NCBI GenBank assembly: GCA_905178155.1 | Contig: CAJINV010000014.1 | Location: 1,505,984-1,569,983, forward strand | Length of the DNA: 64,000 bases | Direction of reading: 5' to 3' | Source of the DNA: Amoebophrya sp. A120 | Taxonomy: Eukaryota > Sar > Dinophyceae > Syndiniales > Amoebophryaceae | Shown: in pieces, positions 46,775 through 58,472 of the stretch | How the letters are laid out: each line of letters starts with the position of its first letter | Position numbering within the stretch: position 1 is the stretch's first letter | The notes under the pieces: model-generated | Databases searched by the model: none | The model's input: the letters and a program-made list of their open reading frames with translations, nothing else | What the model was told of the DNA's origin: nothing | Position numbers and translations under genes: made by a program

Positions 46775-48772
46775 ATGGCGGCGAAGAAGCGAAAACGGAG
46801 CAAGCACATGCAACAGCATCTGCAAAAAGTGTCTATGCAACAGCAGCAGGTGCAGGACAAGGACAACGCTGAGAAGAACCAGACACGCGGCGGCCATGAT
46901 GATCTCCAGTCGAATCATGTGGAAGCACCAGCCGCGCGACCAAGCGGCCAAGAACGTCCTAGCTCGTCAACGAGCTCGTCGCAGCAAAAGAACTACAAGG
47001 GTCTTCACGAAGTAGATGAGCATCAAGTTCTTGAAGGTGAACGCAGACGGGCGAAAAAACGAAAAGTTTCGAAGAAAAATGTGATCGTGGTGGCCGAACA
47101 GCCTCAGCTGCTTGGTGCCGAGACAACGATAGTAGACACCCCGGCGCCAGGACTAAAGGATGAACCTTCATCATTACCATCTACCAACATAGTCGTGTCC
47201 CAGCACGATATTTCTGCAGATTCAGAGTCAGAGCCTGAAGAAGAGACGAACCATGACTACTGCCGCACATGGAGTAACGCGCTAAGGACATCAAGTTGCT
47301 CTGCAGTATCAAGAAATAAACATTTGACAACATCAAAAAATATCGAAGTACCGACCACGACGACCTCCGGAGACCAGCTAGTGCCATTAACCTCTGTTGT
47401 AGACGGAAAAAATGATTTCACCCACTTCCGGTCCCTTTGCGAGGCGGTTTTCCACCATAACAAGCAGAGCTACTGGAAGCCGCGGGATAGCGAGCCGGCG
47501 AATATCTTCGAAAAACTCGCAGACGAGATCTATGATTTTCACATGTTACGACCAGCACGTAGGTGGACGAACACGAGCTGTGCAAAATCTGAAGAAGATG
47601 TTACAACAACGAACGTCATCAAGCCGGTAACCCGCGGTGGCGCCGAGTGGTGGGTGCAGGTACGCGATGATAGACACAGTGCGCAACAAGCAAGCGGTGT
47701 TCCACCTCCGTCTTACAGTTACAACCAGGGAGCATCTTCAAAGCAAAAACAGACCAACACCACCACCACCTCCCCTTCACTTGGGTTCCATTGGGACCAA
47801 GATTACGGCACAGCGGAGTGTCCCTTTCTCGGTACGGTGACCTATCTCGACAACGTAGGCGCGCCTACAGTAGTGCTGGACTACCCGAAAGATAACGAAG
47901 TGGATGAGGAAGTACAAGATGGAAGTCGTGGTGGCGCACCTCCACCGCCCTCAAACATCGGCAATAATCAGCGAAAAAATAAAACGATGAAGAAGAAAAA
48001 CAGGAGCAAAAGCGCTAGTACAAGAACGAACACAAAGCGTGTGATCGAAACCGGGTTTGTCAGCCACCCGGAAGCCGGGAAGCATTTGGCGTTTCAGGGA
48101 AATTTGTTGCACGGCGTTCCAGAGCAGTTACAGAAAACGACGACACGACCGGGCCTTGTTCATAGAAATTCTGTACCAGTATCTCAATCCAGAAAGCGCA
48201 TCACGTTCTTAGTGAACCTCTGGCCCGAGAAGGATAGCATCACCGATGTTCCCAAGTTTGACGTGTCAAAGCATTTTCCGGCAGTAAGAGAGGAGGAGCT
48301 GAGGCTGACGCTGAGCGGAGATACAGTGGCTGCTGGAGGTTTTGCTGATGACACAGCAGGTAATATCGGAACAGCTGCATCCTCCACCTCTTGTCAAGCC
48401 CTGCGCTTTGCGTTCAGCATGAGCAATAAAAGTGGAGGGCAACAAGAACTACACTGCAAAGGCGCTAGTCGTGGTGCAATAAAGCCTGACACTCCGGAGG
48501 AAGTCATCACCGACCGAGGGACCCCTGTTTGCGGGCTGACGTTTGATAACGGGGAGGAAGAGCAGTACGAACTTTGGTTGCCGGTTCCATCGATGGGAAG
48601 CTCTTCATCTACACGACCTTCGCGCATCAAGCACCAGAAGCAGAAGAGCAAGTCTCTTCTTGTAGCATCTTCACAGGCAGCTACTTCTCGGCCCCAGCAA
48701 GAACTGCCGTCAACACAGAAAGTGTATTTTCAGGGTGGAGCGCAAGCACCATGCTACGTGCTGCGGAGATAG
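46775..48772 (+). CDS. 2-oxoglutarate/Fe(II) dioxygenase-like protein
   Basis: 665 aa, single exon, with a clear start in CTAAAATGGCG. Residues 1-175 are basic and low-complexity (KKRKRSK near the start, possible nuclear signal). The catalytic region shows the expected double-stranded beta-helix pattern: FHWDQDYGTAECPFLGTVTY near 336 with the His-x-Asp iron ligands, HLAFQGNLLHGVPEQ near 437 with the distal His, and RITFLVNLWPEK near 474 with the Arg that would hold 2-oxoglutarate. Low-complexity linkers interrupt the fold. Substrate unknown; prolyl hydroxylase-like or nucleic-acid demethylase-like enzymes share this layout. No introner is present. Confidence 0.68.
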   Translation: MAAKKRKRSKHMQQHLQKVSMQQQQVQDKDNAEKNQTRGGHDDLQSNHVEAPAARPSGQERPSSSTSSSQQKNYKGLHEVDEHQVLEGERRRAKKRKVSKKNVIVVAEQPQLLGAETTIVDTPAPGLKDEPSSLPSTNIVVSQHDISADSESEPEEETNHDYCRTWSNALRTSSCSAVSRNKHLTTSKNIEVPTTTTSGDQLVPLTSVVDGKNDFTHFRSLCEAVFHHNKQSYWKPRDSEPANIFEKLADEIYDFHMLRPARRWTNTSCAKSEEDVTTTNVIKPVTRGGAEWWVQVRDDRHSAQQASGVPPPSYSYNQGASSKQKQTNTTTTSPSLGFHWDQDYGTAECPFLGTVTYLDNVGAPTVVLDYPKDNEVDEEVQDGSRGGAPPPPSNIGNNQRKNKTMKKKNRSKSASTRTNTKRVIETGFVSHPEAGKHLAFQGNLLHGVPEQLQKTTTRPGLVHRNSVPVSQSRKRITFLVNLWPEKDSITDVPKFDVSKHFPAVREEELRLTLSGDTVAAGGFADDTAGNIGTAASSTSCQALRFAFSMSNKSGGQQELHCKGASRGAIKPDTPEEVITDRGTPVCGLTFDNGEEEQYELWLPVPSMGSSSSTRPSRIKHQKQKSKSLLVASSQAATSRPQQELPSTQKVYFQGGAQAPCYVLRR

Positions 48773-49867
48773 AAGAGCTGGTGCCCCGCTCTAATGGCAA
48801 AGTAGGAAGCCGACTCAGATTGAAGTGGATCTACTGCCCGATTGAGATGAACATGAAGTTATAAACCTATGCTGATGTTCATGTTGTAGTTGTTGAACTT
48901 GAACTATGTAGCCAGCGACGCTGTCGTGCTGTGAAATCGAAGACTGTTTTGCAGTGGAGCGACAAGTAAATAACTGCTCACGACAAGCGACATGGAACAT
49001 ATCAAAATTCTGCTCGGACATGTGCCCTTGATCGCGAGGCGCGGCCTCGCAGAGGCGACGACTTCTATTTCCAGCATTTCTTTCGCAAGCCCTTGAAGAT
49101 GATGTATGTTGCGCGAGCTCATCTTCTTCTAGTTCTCCCACTCTCACTCCGTCTGCGATTTGCTCATCTATTTGTTGAGAGATAAACAAAAAACTGCGCT
49201 TCAAAGTGTGATGATATTTAAGAGTCGCGAGGGTCGAGAGAGAATTATAATTGCAGGCGACCATGCTCCTGCGAACCTGTACCTGAGAGCAAAATGAGAA
49301 AAAATGTAAAGCTGAAGGTGTAGCCACGTTCTTGAGTGCTGTGAATGATGTTTGATATGTGACTTTTATTTTTTATACATTATCATCGTCTTCGAAAAAA
49401 ACGTATATTAGTAGGAGCTTTGTTTGCTGTACGGACGGCGGAGTGCGGTAAAACACTTCTTATCGAGTTGTTGCGCAACCTCAACCACGTAAATTGCTTC
49501 TTGATTTGGGTCGGGACTATTTCCTTTTCCAGAAGTAATCAATAGACGAAAATCATCATCAGCTGCTACTTGAGATTTGTGGCCATTGTAGCATCGACAC
49601 AGGAACAAGGGTTGTTCACGACCCTTCCTTGGTGATTCCGTTAGCAGGGCGCCAATCTTCATCAGCCGCACGACCATTTTTGTTCGGAGCCTGCTATTAA
49701 AGAGGAGCACGACGACCACCACCTGTGACGAGTTCGGGCCCAACAAGCTATCTCCGCACAGATGACGACCGTGGAGGCACCAGGTTGTACAACAATTACG
49801 CCAGCTGGAGGGGCAGAAGCTGCAGCGGCAGCATCAACATGCGCGGCAAGATCCACCTTGGATCATC
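48773..49867. other. intergenic with weak minus-strand frames
   Basis: Minus-strand frames 49408-49746 (contains PLFLCRCYNGHKSQVAADDD and AIYVVEVAQQL) and 48815-49327 look somewhat protein-like but have no recognised family and no clear splice link. They may be remnants of the kind seen at 33140. Confidence 0.3.
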
Positions 49868-51392
49868 ATGTTCGACGACGAGCAGATGAAATGCAAACAG
49901 AGTGGTCACGACATCAATACCAAAAACGCCGGCGTGGTCTCAAGAAGCCGAAGCAATGCGGCATCTTCTTCGTCCTCGGGCGGGTCGTCTGGAAATGTCG
50001 AAGAGGAGGTGGACACAAGTACTTCCGGCGACGTCCACAGAGAAATTTCCTCCGAAACTAACAAGCAAGCCGCGAGCGTCGCTGGTGATGCGACTGCGAG
50101 TAGCAGCTGTGCAACTTCTGGTACCGAAGAAGACGAGGAGAATCAGGATGGTCGTGTTGAGAAGCTGCACGATGAAGGCACAGAGAAAACGACGCACCAG
50201 GACCCGCACAACTGCCAGAATTCTTCGACTATGTTGAACTTGAAAACTTCTACATCGGACACTGTCACTGACCAGCAGCACGACCCACACCAGAACACCA
50301 TCAACCAGAAAACGAAAACTGGCAAGCGCAGCTCTTACACGAGCCGCCGCGCGTCCTCCTGTCCCTCCCCCGTTACCGTTTCCTCGCCGGGTAGTGATGA
50401 CGCGAATGAAATCTTGCACCACCTGCGCCGGAACTCCACGACGCAGTGTGCCGTAGGTTCTCCCTCCACTAGCAAAAATCTCGAGGCGCAGCTATCATCG
50501 CCGCTGCAAACAGATAAGCAACATGACGTGGGTTTTCTTTCCGAGCAGAAGCGGCGGTCCTCGTCGCTCTTATCCCGTTCCTTCGCACGAAAAAGCTGCA
50601 ACCTGTACAACGCAAACGTACAACAGCTGCAGCAGCAGAATCGCAGGCGGTCCAGCTATCTAGCTGCTAGTACCGGGGGTGCTGGAAGTTGTAGTAGTCC
50701 ACTCGGAGCTACTGCCAGTGCCGGAGGTGGTTCTCCCAGCGCAACGTCCTGTGGTGGAGCTGCAGTGGCTTTTTGGTCATCATCTCCCACTACAAGCGTT
50801 GGAGCGATGAACAAGTCTCATAACAAGAGACAGATGGTGAAAGAGCAACAGAAACGCCGGAAAAGTGGTAGTCGCAAGGAACATCACGGTAGTAGGGGTA
50901 ATATTTTGACGAGTTACCACCAACAGGAACACGTCCAGCCGTTTGAGGACTTGGCGCTTTATACAACAACTGCTTGCTCGTCCACGATTACACCGGGGAC
51001 GACCAGTGCTAGCGCCACAAATCATCATGCACATGCCGGACCAGGACCCCAGCAAGGTAATGCGCCGGAAGAACAGCAACAGCACGGTGGACAAGTCAAA
51101 CAAGGAAAGGAAGTAGAGAAACGGAAATCATCCAAAAGAGCCAGCGAGACAAGAAGTGACCGGAAGAACAGAAAGTCTACTTCTAAAGATCAGTTGCAGC
51201 AGAACTGCACCGCATCAGGCCACGCATCGCGCTCCACGACGAGCTTCTGTCCCTCCTCTTCCGCAAGTTTGGGAGCTGCAAAGAACCTCGTAACCGCGGA
51301 GGATGTTGCGGCGCTGCGTGACAATATGATGAACAGTCCCTCCACCGCCACGCCAGGTCCGCGTGGGAACAAAATTAACACCCTAAACGGAC
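49868..51392 (+). CDS. 5' coding block of a disordered Ser/Thr/Lys-rich protein
   Basis: An open frame of about 508 codons from ATG to the edge of a split introner at 51393. It stays open to a TAG at 51428 that lies inside the introner, as at other introner junctions. The protein is low-complexity with repeated RRSS and Ser runs and one more regular helix, NLVTAEDVAALRDNMM, near the end. No family recognised. The natural 3' partner is the block at 62286-63375, but the element-plus-5 rule leaves the join one base out of frame. So the two may be a gene damaged by insertion, a gene with a sequencing error, or separate genes. Confidence 0.5.
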
Positions 51393-51484
51393 TATCCTCC
51401 GCAAAAGCATCAATATCGCGGCACTCGTAGTGATTTTTGCAATCATGCAGCACTAATCCGCCGGTTTTCTACCCGCGAATCCAC

Positions 51485-51683
51485 TTGTAAGCTTGAAGCG
51501 ATTTCGTAGGAATTCGATAAGCTCAGTTTTGTAGCAAAGGAAAACTTCGCGGATCTAAAGATCATTATATAAACAGGGGGATGCGCATCCTATAAACGCA
51601 TACACGATCAAAATTTTACAGTATTCAGTTTCGGTTTCGTCCTTGATCCTAAATCGCGTAAAGCTAGGAATTCTTTTTTCGTC
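51485..51683 (+). repeat. DIRS-like repeat A1, 199 bp
   Basis: Starts TTGTAAGCTTGAAGCG and ends TTCTTTTTTCGTC. Same length as A2 with one visible difference (T at about 51629 against C at 61827). It likely contains the promoter; TATATAAACAGG lies near its middle. Confidence 0.95.
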
Positions 51684-52153
51684 GAGGACTTTTCCCGAAA
51701 CACACTGTAAATTCACCATTCTAAAAATACTGAAGACTCAGCGGAGTCACACCGCTCTTCTGTTCGTATTCTCAACACACTAGCGCGCGCGTTGCTTCCA
51801 TATTCATAAGAGAGTTTTTTTCTGTCGACGCAAAGTCTTTCTTTGAGCTCTGGGTCTGTTTTTTCTTCCACTCGAAGCTTCTATTTTTTTCTCTCGTTCA
51901 TCTGGCAGCGCACAAAAATCAACAAACTCACTTCCTAGAATCAATTTGTATAAGTTGTTTTTTTCCCAGCCGGGTCAGGCTTCAGAACTCAGGACTCAAG
52001 ATAACACTCGAGCCGGACGCAACCGGCAGCCGCGTTATCATCAAAGCAAGCACGAAGGTATCTAATAGAGTTTCTTTCTGGAAAGCCCATGCATGAAATA
52101 CAGATCCATGCTTCCAGATTCGGACTCACTCTTTTCCGCAACTCTACCCAGGT

Positions 52154-53092
52154 ATGCCAACGGTAGCCGTGCAAACCGAGAGCACGGGCCCAGACCTGGA
52201 GGCTTCTATGGCGGCGCTGTTCAAGCACAACGTCGTCATGCAGAAGGAAAGCACGAAGCTAATCAAGGAAGCCGAAGAGCTGCGCAAGCAGAATCAGCTC
52301 CAGTGCGCCAAGTGCGGCTACAACAAACTGCAGTACACCAGGATCCAAGTCGAGAAGCAGATTCTGTGCAGCGCGGTCGCGGAATGCGTTTCAACGGAGC
52401 CAGCAAAAGCGCTTCAGGCGTGCTTGCGAGAGCTGGGCCAGCGCCTCGGGAAAGCAGTCGACTACGCAAAAGCGGGCACTTCCGCTAGCGAAGCAGGTTG
52501 GGAACGACTGGAAGACATCCAGTGCGCAAACAACCGAGCGCTGACGGGTCACGACATTCGTGACATCCAATCCGACATCCGGGACTTCCTCGAGGACTAC
52601 CAGCGCTCCTACAACCACTTGCAGGAACTCAAGCGCTACCTCATCATGCTGAAAGTCCAGACGCACGGAATGCTGAGCGAAACACTGGCGCTAGGCGGTA
52701 TTATGCCGGAGCACAGAGCTCGGGTGATCCGGAAGTACACCGAAGCTCTCCATGACCACAAACTCGTCTTCGCCTTGTTGTTCGACTCCGACGAGGTCGA
52801 AGTGGACACACTGGACGAAGCAATGATCCAGTCCATCATCGAACTACAAATCGCAAGGAAGCGGATCCGGAACGGGGAAGACGTGATCGATGAATACGGC
52901 CTTCCAACCCGTTTTCCGACGCAGCGCGAGCAGACAGTTTTGCGACCACAAGCAACGCTCGCTGTAACCGGTGGCCAATACACGCCAACCGCCGGATCGT
53001 GGTGGATGAGGAACGAGAACCATGACCACACACGAGAAATTGATGATCTCGCGGGTCGCATATTGACCGCACTCAGAGCAGCCAGAGTGTAA
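52154..53092 (+). CDS. DIRS-like element ORF1, unknown, helical
   Basis: 312 aa with no recognised family. Predicted mostly helical by eye, with charged heptads (STKLIKEAEELRKQNQLQ), one Cys pair (CAKCG) and Asp/Arg-rich helices (DIRDIQSDIRDFLEDYQRS). Position at the 5' end of the element suggests a structural or gag-type protein. A CAG directly before the GTATG at the start leaves open that an upstream exon is spliced on. Confidence 0.55.
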   Translation: MPTVAVQTESTGPDLEASMAALFKHNVVMQKESTKLIKEAEELRKQNQLQCAKCGYNKLQYTRIQVEKQILCSAVAECVSTEPAKALQACLRELGQRLGKAVDYAKAGTSASEAGWERLEDIQCANNRALTGHDIRDIQSDIRDFLEDYQRSYNHLQELKRYLIMLKVQTHGMLSETLALGGIMPEHRARVIRKYTEALHDHKLVFALLFDSDEVEVDTLDEAMIQSIIELQIARKRIRNGEDVIDEYGLPTRFPTQREQTVLRPQATLAVTGGQYTPTAGSWWMRNENHDHTREIDDLAGRILTALRAARV

Positions 53093-53638
53093 AGCCCTTC
53101 ACTTGTACAATTTCAATAATTCTAAGCATCAATGTAAATTTCTGAAGCAATCCAACACACAAGTAACACCAGTAACATGAAATCTTGTGCAATTTCTTGG
53201 TATTCAACGGTAGTCCGAAAGCGCAAAGCTGAATCCCACACCAAAAATTCTTCGCTCGCCGCGGCTAAGCACCCAGCAGCTCTTGTTGCAGGCCGCGCGA
53301 GTGTTCTTTTCTCATGCTGAAATCAACCCACAACTCAGCTTCAGGAAAAAGAAATCGCTCAGTCGCATTCGTGCCTTCAGTCGTGTTTTTCCCGAAGGTA
53401 GGCCAGATTTCGTCATCGTGTTTTTTCTCATAGTCGCGTTCAAGCAGCGACTCCAATTTCGTGTTTTTTCCTTTTTAGAGCGATAAGAGAGAGCTTTTTC
53501 TTGTTTTTTGGTCCGCGAGAGTCACTTCGTCAACCTTTTCGCTTCGATTTGGCACGAAGTGCTTCACACTTTCCAGGACAGCTCTCTCAGTTTTAGTAAA
53601 AGTAAGTCAGTCCAGTTTTTCCCTCGCGTTACCACACA
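53093..53638. other. spacer between DIRS-like ORF1 and gag
   Basis: No supported frame. T-rich, perhaps a leader with its own transcript start. Similar T-rich spacers precede the recombinase and reverse transcriptase genes. Confidence 0.4.
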
Positions 53639-55385
53639 ATGGCAGCCGACAAGAAGTGCACTATCTGCGACACCACGAAGGCCGACGCGCAGATCAAGTT
53701 CTTCTGCAAGAACCACTCCGCGGCCACGTCGTGCAAAAACTCCGTGTGCAACGAGTGCGACAAAGAAAACGGAGAATTGTGCATTCGCATGTTCGCCACG
53801 GTGAACCACTTGGACCCGGCTTACACGATCTGCAACAAATGCGACATGAAGTTGCACACCGGTCGGATCAAAAAAGTCGAGGCAACTCTGAAGGAAGCTG
53901 CTGGTGATTCTACACTGGCGGCGAACGTGATGGCTTCCGAGCCGTGGTGCTCGGGCTACGTCAATCTCACCGACGCCGAGCGCTTAGAAGGACTCAAAAA
54001 CTGCAAACGCCCGGCGGTAGTTCCTTTTTTTGCTTTCTTAAAATTGTTCATGCATCATGAGACCAGCATGACACTCCGAATTTTCAAACTCAAACTCCCA
54101 GTTCCGCGAAGTGGAATCCAGCCGCTTGGACACCTCGGAATTGATCTTAGCGCACCAGTCGCAGCAGTCGACCACCGGTGGTGCCACCTCGGAAGCCTTG
54201 TTCAAGGATATCAAACGGCAGAAAAACGACCACTACCGTTTGAAGGTAGTGTTTTTCTTTGCTGTAATCTTTCAGATTTACACTCTCCACCACTCTCATG
54301 TGTAATGTCCGGCTTCAATCCAACCACAGGATCTTTTGTTGCCGGCGCACGGTGGAAGCATTCCGAAGGCGATCCGCCACTACGAAAAGTGCACTCTGCA
54401 CTTCCCGGGCACTCCGTGCGCGCTGGTGGCGGCCCGCAACATGTTCTTCTTGAAGTACATTTTGGACACTTCGCAGAACAACGCCTCCAAGAAGGCGATC
54501 CACGCTGACCCGCCGATCAACTTGAACTACTCGGCGTGCGCGACCTTGAAGTCCTTCCACAAGAAGATCAGTATTTCTTGTTCCTTTCTTCTGCTTGATG
54601 CGATGCTCGCGATACCCATGCTTCGAGTTATCTTCCCTTTAATACTTTCAGAACTGCGCACGCGCATGGAAGCGACGAAGCAGGCGCTGTTCACGTCGTA
54701 CTTTTTGCCGGAGTTCGTGTACTCCTGCTGCGCCAACCTGTCGAGCCCGTCGGTGTTGGCTTCCATGCTGAACACCTTACCGCCCGCGACTAACCCGATC
54801 GCGGCAAGCGCGCCGGCGCCGAAGCGCACCCCGAGGCCGCAGCACACCCCGACCGTGCCGAACACTCCGCATAAACGGCAGGGGAACGATCAGTACAACT
54901 CTCCCAGCACCCAGTACTTGCGTGCGGGGGACTCCAGCCAAATGCTGCCGCCGGCCACACCGCCGCAGTACCACCGCACCGGCAAGCCCCAGGGCATCCC
55001 AATGTCGCCGGCGCCGACGGTCCCCTCGACCCCGTATAAGGGCGGACCGGCCGATCAGTCCCAGCTCGCCGAGATCCAGCGTATCCTCTCCGGGGCGAAT
55101 CGCGATTCGCAATCGGCCGCTGCGGCTTTCTCCTCCGCAAAATCGGCGCACCAGGGCGCGACCTACGAGTTCTTCACGAAGAACGGTTACTGTCGCAACT
55201 GCTTCTTACTGGGCAAGGGTCTCGGGCAGTTTCACGGACCGTCCTACGCGGAGTGCGAGCAGCAGGGCAGCCGTTGCCTCATCCAGTGCACGTGGTGCAA
55301 CGAAGGGCAGCACTGGTTGAACCAGTGCCCGCGGAAGAACGCCGGTCAGCCGTCCGCAAAGGGCAGCAGGGGCAAGGGCCGCTAA
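53639..55385 (+). CDS. DIRS-like gag-type zinc-finger protein
   Basis: Exons 53639-54016, 54102-54245, 54330-54570 and 54652-55385 make 498 aa. The three introns (85, 84 and 81 bp) are GT-AG and leave phases 0, 0 and 1 consistent. The N-terminus is Cys-rich (CTICDTTKADAQIKFFCKNH, CNECDKENGELC, CNKCDMKLHTG), like a RING/ZZ-type zinc module. The middle is helical. A Pro-rich linker follows, and the end has the retroelement zinc knuckle CTWCNEGQHWLNQC (C-x2-C-x4-H-x4-C) and a basic tail. It would package the element RNA. Such compact introns inside a retroelement are odd, since retrotransposition through spliced RNA should remove them. Confidence 0.8.
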
Positions 55386-55915
55386 ATGATGATCGCAATT
55401 TCTAGCAACAAGCACTCGCGCCAAGTTTTTTCGCTCGTTTCTTTCGGTACATTTCGAAATCATTTTCATCTTCAGTATCCAGCGGTAGGTGTCAGTCACT
55501 CAAGCCTGTGCATCGCATTCACTAAGTTAAGTTTCACAGGATTCAATCAATATTCAAGTAAAATTAACTTCAAATTTACGAATTTCAGTTAAAAAAATTT
55601 ATTTTGTGCCGCTCAGCAGCAGATTAAGGAGCAGTAAAGTATAAGTAAGTAGTCCTAGTTATCAGAGTTCCCATCTTCGCCACCTCATGACACGCAAAAG
55701 AGACAAACACAAGTTTCAAACATGGCATCGGGGAAAGTGAAGACAAGAAGTCAGTATTAGCGATTCAGTCACGGACTCGCACCGAAACAGAATCGCTCAA
55801 CATAGAGTGAGTCAATGAATCAACTCCATTCGTTTAGCAACTAAAATTTCGGTGTTTTGTGATTTTTTCTCGCGCAGAGGCGCGCTCGACGGTTGGGGAA
55901 GGCGCTCTGCCCATC
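55386..55915. other. spacer before the DIRS-like recombinase
   Basis: No supported gene. AT-rich. TTTTTTCTCGCGCAG at about 55862-55877 could be a splice acceptor for an upstream leader exon. Confidence 0.35.
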
Positions 55916-57991
55916 ATGAGTTACTCGTCGCTCATGCTCCAGCATGTGATGAAGCGGGCGCTTGGCGACGAACTGGCCGAAGAGCGTGGCATCAAGCTCC
56001 GCAAGGACTCCGAGGATCAAGCCAAGTTCTTCGCACAAAGGGCGTTCAACTTGCAGCAAGCGAACGCGAACGCACCCGCGGGAGAGCATGGCGACGCTCT
56101 CTTCGACGATTTCGAGGCTTTAGGCGCGGAAACTGCAATCCAGTCCGTACCGCAGGACCAGCTTGCGGCACCTCCGCAACAACAGGCTTCTTCCAGTTCT
56201 GCCTCGTCTTCTTCCGCACCAGCGATGAGCTCGCTAATCCAAGGTCAGGCAACGAGCAGCAGTTCTCAGATAAGTCAACTCGAACCACTCCCCAACATTT
56301 ACAACAACTTCATCGAGGACCCACCAAGCTCTCCGGAGTTCATGTCTGTGCCAGACCTTCAGGCACAGGTCCAAGCAATCAACGGCGGCACTTCAACAAC
56401 TTGGCTTCCGGCTTCAACCGGAGCGGGCTTTGTACACCAGCAACCCGCTCAATCATCCTCGAGCGGAAGCAGCACACAACCCGCGTCTTCCATTGCTACG
56501 GCACAGCACAAATACAAGCCGTTCGTCTCTTCGAAGCAATTAGATCTCAAAATCTTCCCGGAAAGACTTTCCGTGTTCCAGGAGTTCCCGCTTGACGAAA
56601 TGCGGCGAAGAGCGCTCGTGGCTGCAGCTACGCGATTCGCGGAAAGCAGCATAAGAGAGTCAACCTGTAACACCTATTCCGGCGTGTTGAGCTCGGTGGT
56701 GCCACGGATTTGCGAAGTGTTAAATTTCCAGCTTTGGCCAATCACTTCGGCATCCGAAGCAGAACTGTTCTTCACGGCTTTCGCAACTTCAAAAAAAGCA
56801 CATGCGAACCACGTGAACAAAACGTCGGGCAAAGTGAATTGGAGCAGCTTTCGCAGCATCAGCTCCGCCATTTCGGCCTACAACAGCTGCAGGACCAACG
56901 TGAACAATTTCTCTATGAGGAACAAGGACCGGTCTTTCCAGCGGATTTGGGAAGGTTTCAAAAGGAGCGCCGCTCACCCGGTAGCAGCGGACGCGAAGTT
57001 CGCTCCTTCAGAACACCACTTGGAGCGCATTCTGAAGTCGGCAAAGGACGATTTTGTTTCCATCTGCTGCCCCAACGACATAGCAGCAGCGCATCCCACC
57101 TGGACCAAGTCTGCATTCGAGGACAAGCAGGCCTTGCAGGTGGCCATCATGTTCCAGTACGCGGTTATTGCGAACGTCGGGTTTTACGGAGTGCGGCGCG
57201 CAGCCGAGTTGATTGCCTTCTCTTCCGATGATGTGGAAGTAAAAAGGCTGACGGCGGACCAGCATGCAGATCGACCGCGGTTTATCAAGTTAACGGTCAA
57301 AGAAGCGAAAAACGACGTCTACGCAAAGGGCGACTTTTGCATCATTCCGGCAAAGGTCGCAAACTACCTGCTGACGTGGATGAAATACGCGCACGCCTTC
57401 ATCCTGCACCACTTCAAAGCAAGATACTTGGCCGGGGCGTGCTCGCTGTTTTTCACGATCGGAACAACGAGAATCAAGACACGCGGTTGCCCTCTGTCGA
57501 AAGACGCACTCCGCAAAGGGATCAGGAACGCACTCACCGCGTTCGCACAAGTAACAAAGCCGATCTCGCTCCGCAGAGGCGGGGCGCAGTATTACGCGCA
57601 GATAGATCGCCACACGGCATGGGCCCAGGGCGGTTGGCGAAGTATGAGGATGCTTGACGAAGTCTACGCTCCGAAAGAAGACTCCAAGCTTGCCGCGGAG
57701 ATTCACGAGTGCTCCAGGGTGGGCGAACTCGAAAAGCAGCAAACCGCCATCATCAAGGCGATGGAGGATTGCCTCGCTATTCAGGACGCAGAAGGCATGA
57801 CCAAGCACCTAAATGACTTCAACCCGAATTTTATCGGCTCAGAAAAAATCAAAATCCACGCTCCAAAGATTTTCAAAAGACTCATGTTGAAAAATTTACA
57901 CAAGACGCACTTCAAGAAGCTGTATTTGATATTCTTTCCGGACATGGAATTCCCAGAAGGCACCAGCCAGCTGGCTGCCACCGCGAGCTAA
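55916..57991 (+). CDS. DIRS-like tyrosine recombinase
   Basis: 691 aa from the ATG at 55916. Residues 1-220 are acidic and Ser/Gln-rich. A core-binding-like helical domain follows from RRRALVAAATRFAESSIRES. The catalytic domain has VGFYGVRRAAELIAF near 422 with the first catalytic Arg, KPISLRRGGAQYYA near 555 with the Leu-Arg-Arg-Gly-Gly motif typical of DIRS recombinases, then AWAQGGWRS (His replaced by Trp in the distal position, as in several family members) and the Tyr nucleophile in LDEVYAPK. It would integrate the circular DNA form. It lies before the reverse transcriptase, opposite to my recollection of DIRS1 and Ngaro order. Confidence 0.88.
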   Translation: MSYSSLMLQHVMKRALGDELAEERGIKLRKDSEDQAKFFAQRAFNLQQANANAPAGEHGDALFDDFEALGAETAIQSVPQDQLAAPPQQQASSSSASSSSAPAMSSLIQGQATSSSSQISQLEPLPNIYNNFIEDPPSSPEFMSVPDLQAQVQAINGGTSTTWLPASTGAGFVHQQPAQSSSSGSSTQPASSIATAQHKYKPFVSSKQLDLKIFPERLSVFQEFPLDEMRRRALVAAATRFAESSIRESTCNTYSGVLSSVVPRICEVLNFQLWPITSASEAELFFTAFATSKKAHANHVNKTSGKVNWSSFRSISSAISAYNSCRTNVNNFSMRNKDRSFQRIWEGFKRSAAHPVAADAKFAPSEHHLERILKSAKDDFVSICCPNDIAAAHPTWTKSAFEDKQALQVAIMFQYAVIANVGFYGVRRAAELIAFSSDDVEVKRLTADQHADRPRFIKLTVKEAKNDVYAKGDFCIIPAKVANYLLTWMKYAHAFILHHFKARYLAGACSLFFTIGTTRIKTRGCPLSKDALRKGIRNALTAFAQVTKPISLRRGGAQYYAQIDRHTAWAQGGWRSMRMLDEVYAPKEDSKLAAEIHECSRVGELEKQQTAIIKAMEDCLAIQDAEGMTKHLNDFNPNFIGSEKIKIHAPKIFKRLMLKNLHKTHFKKLYLIFFPDMEFPEGTSQLAATAS

Positions 57992-58472
57992 GTCTTCTCG
58001 TTCCTTTGCATAAGTCTCTCGTTGAGAACTTGAGCTTCTGTGCTTTCGTGTACCAGCTTTCAGTGCTTGAGCTTTGGGCTTCAAAAAAAATTCAAAAGAC
58101 ATAAGACAGCCAGGCAACAGACACACAGCCGATTGACCCATTCTCGCCTAGTGTTCTGCTGTGGCGTCCTCGAGTTCGTCAGTAGTCGCCTCATCGTTTT
58201 TTTTTCTCAAAGTTCGTGAACCATTCGTGCGCTCATCGCATTGTCGGCATGAATTCCTCATGGTTTTTTTCAGTTTTTTGTTTTGCGACTCCTGCGGGTA
58301 GTTCTTCCTGTCCTTTTATCAGCGCACTTCTGCTCTCTCATTATCGCCTAGTACGCAGCATCATCGGAGAGATTGCATTCGTTTCTATCGTCGCGTCTTC
58401 GCTTTGACACTCTCGCTCCTTCCATCGCAGTCTTTGTTTTTCACCTGCACTTGTGGCAGGCGCGGTAGAATA
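57992..58472. other. spacer before the DIRS-like reverse transcriptase
   Basis: No supported frame. T-rich with several short T-runs, probably a leader. Confidence 0.35.
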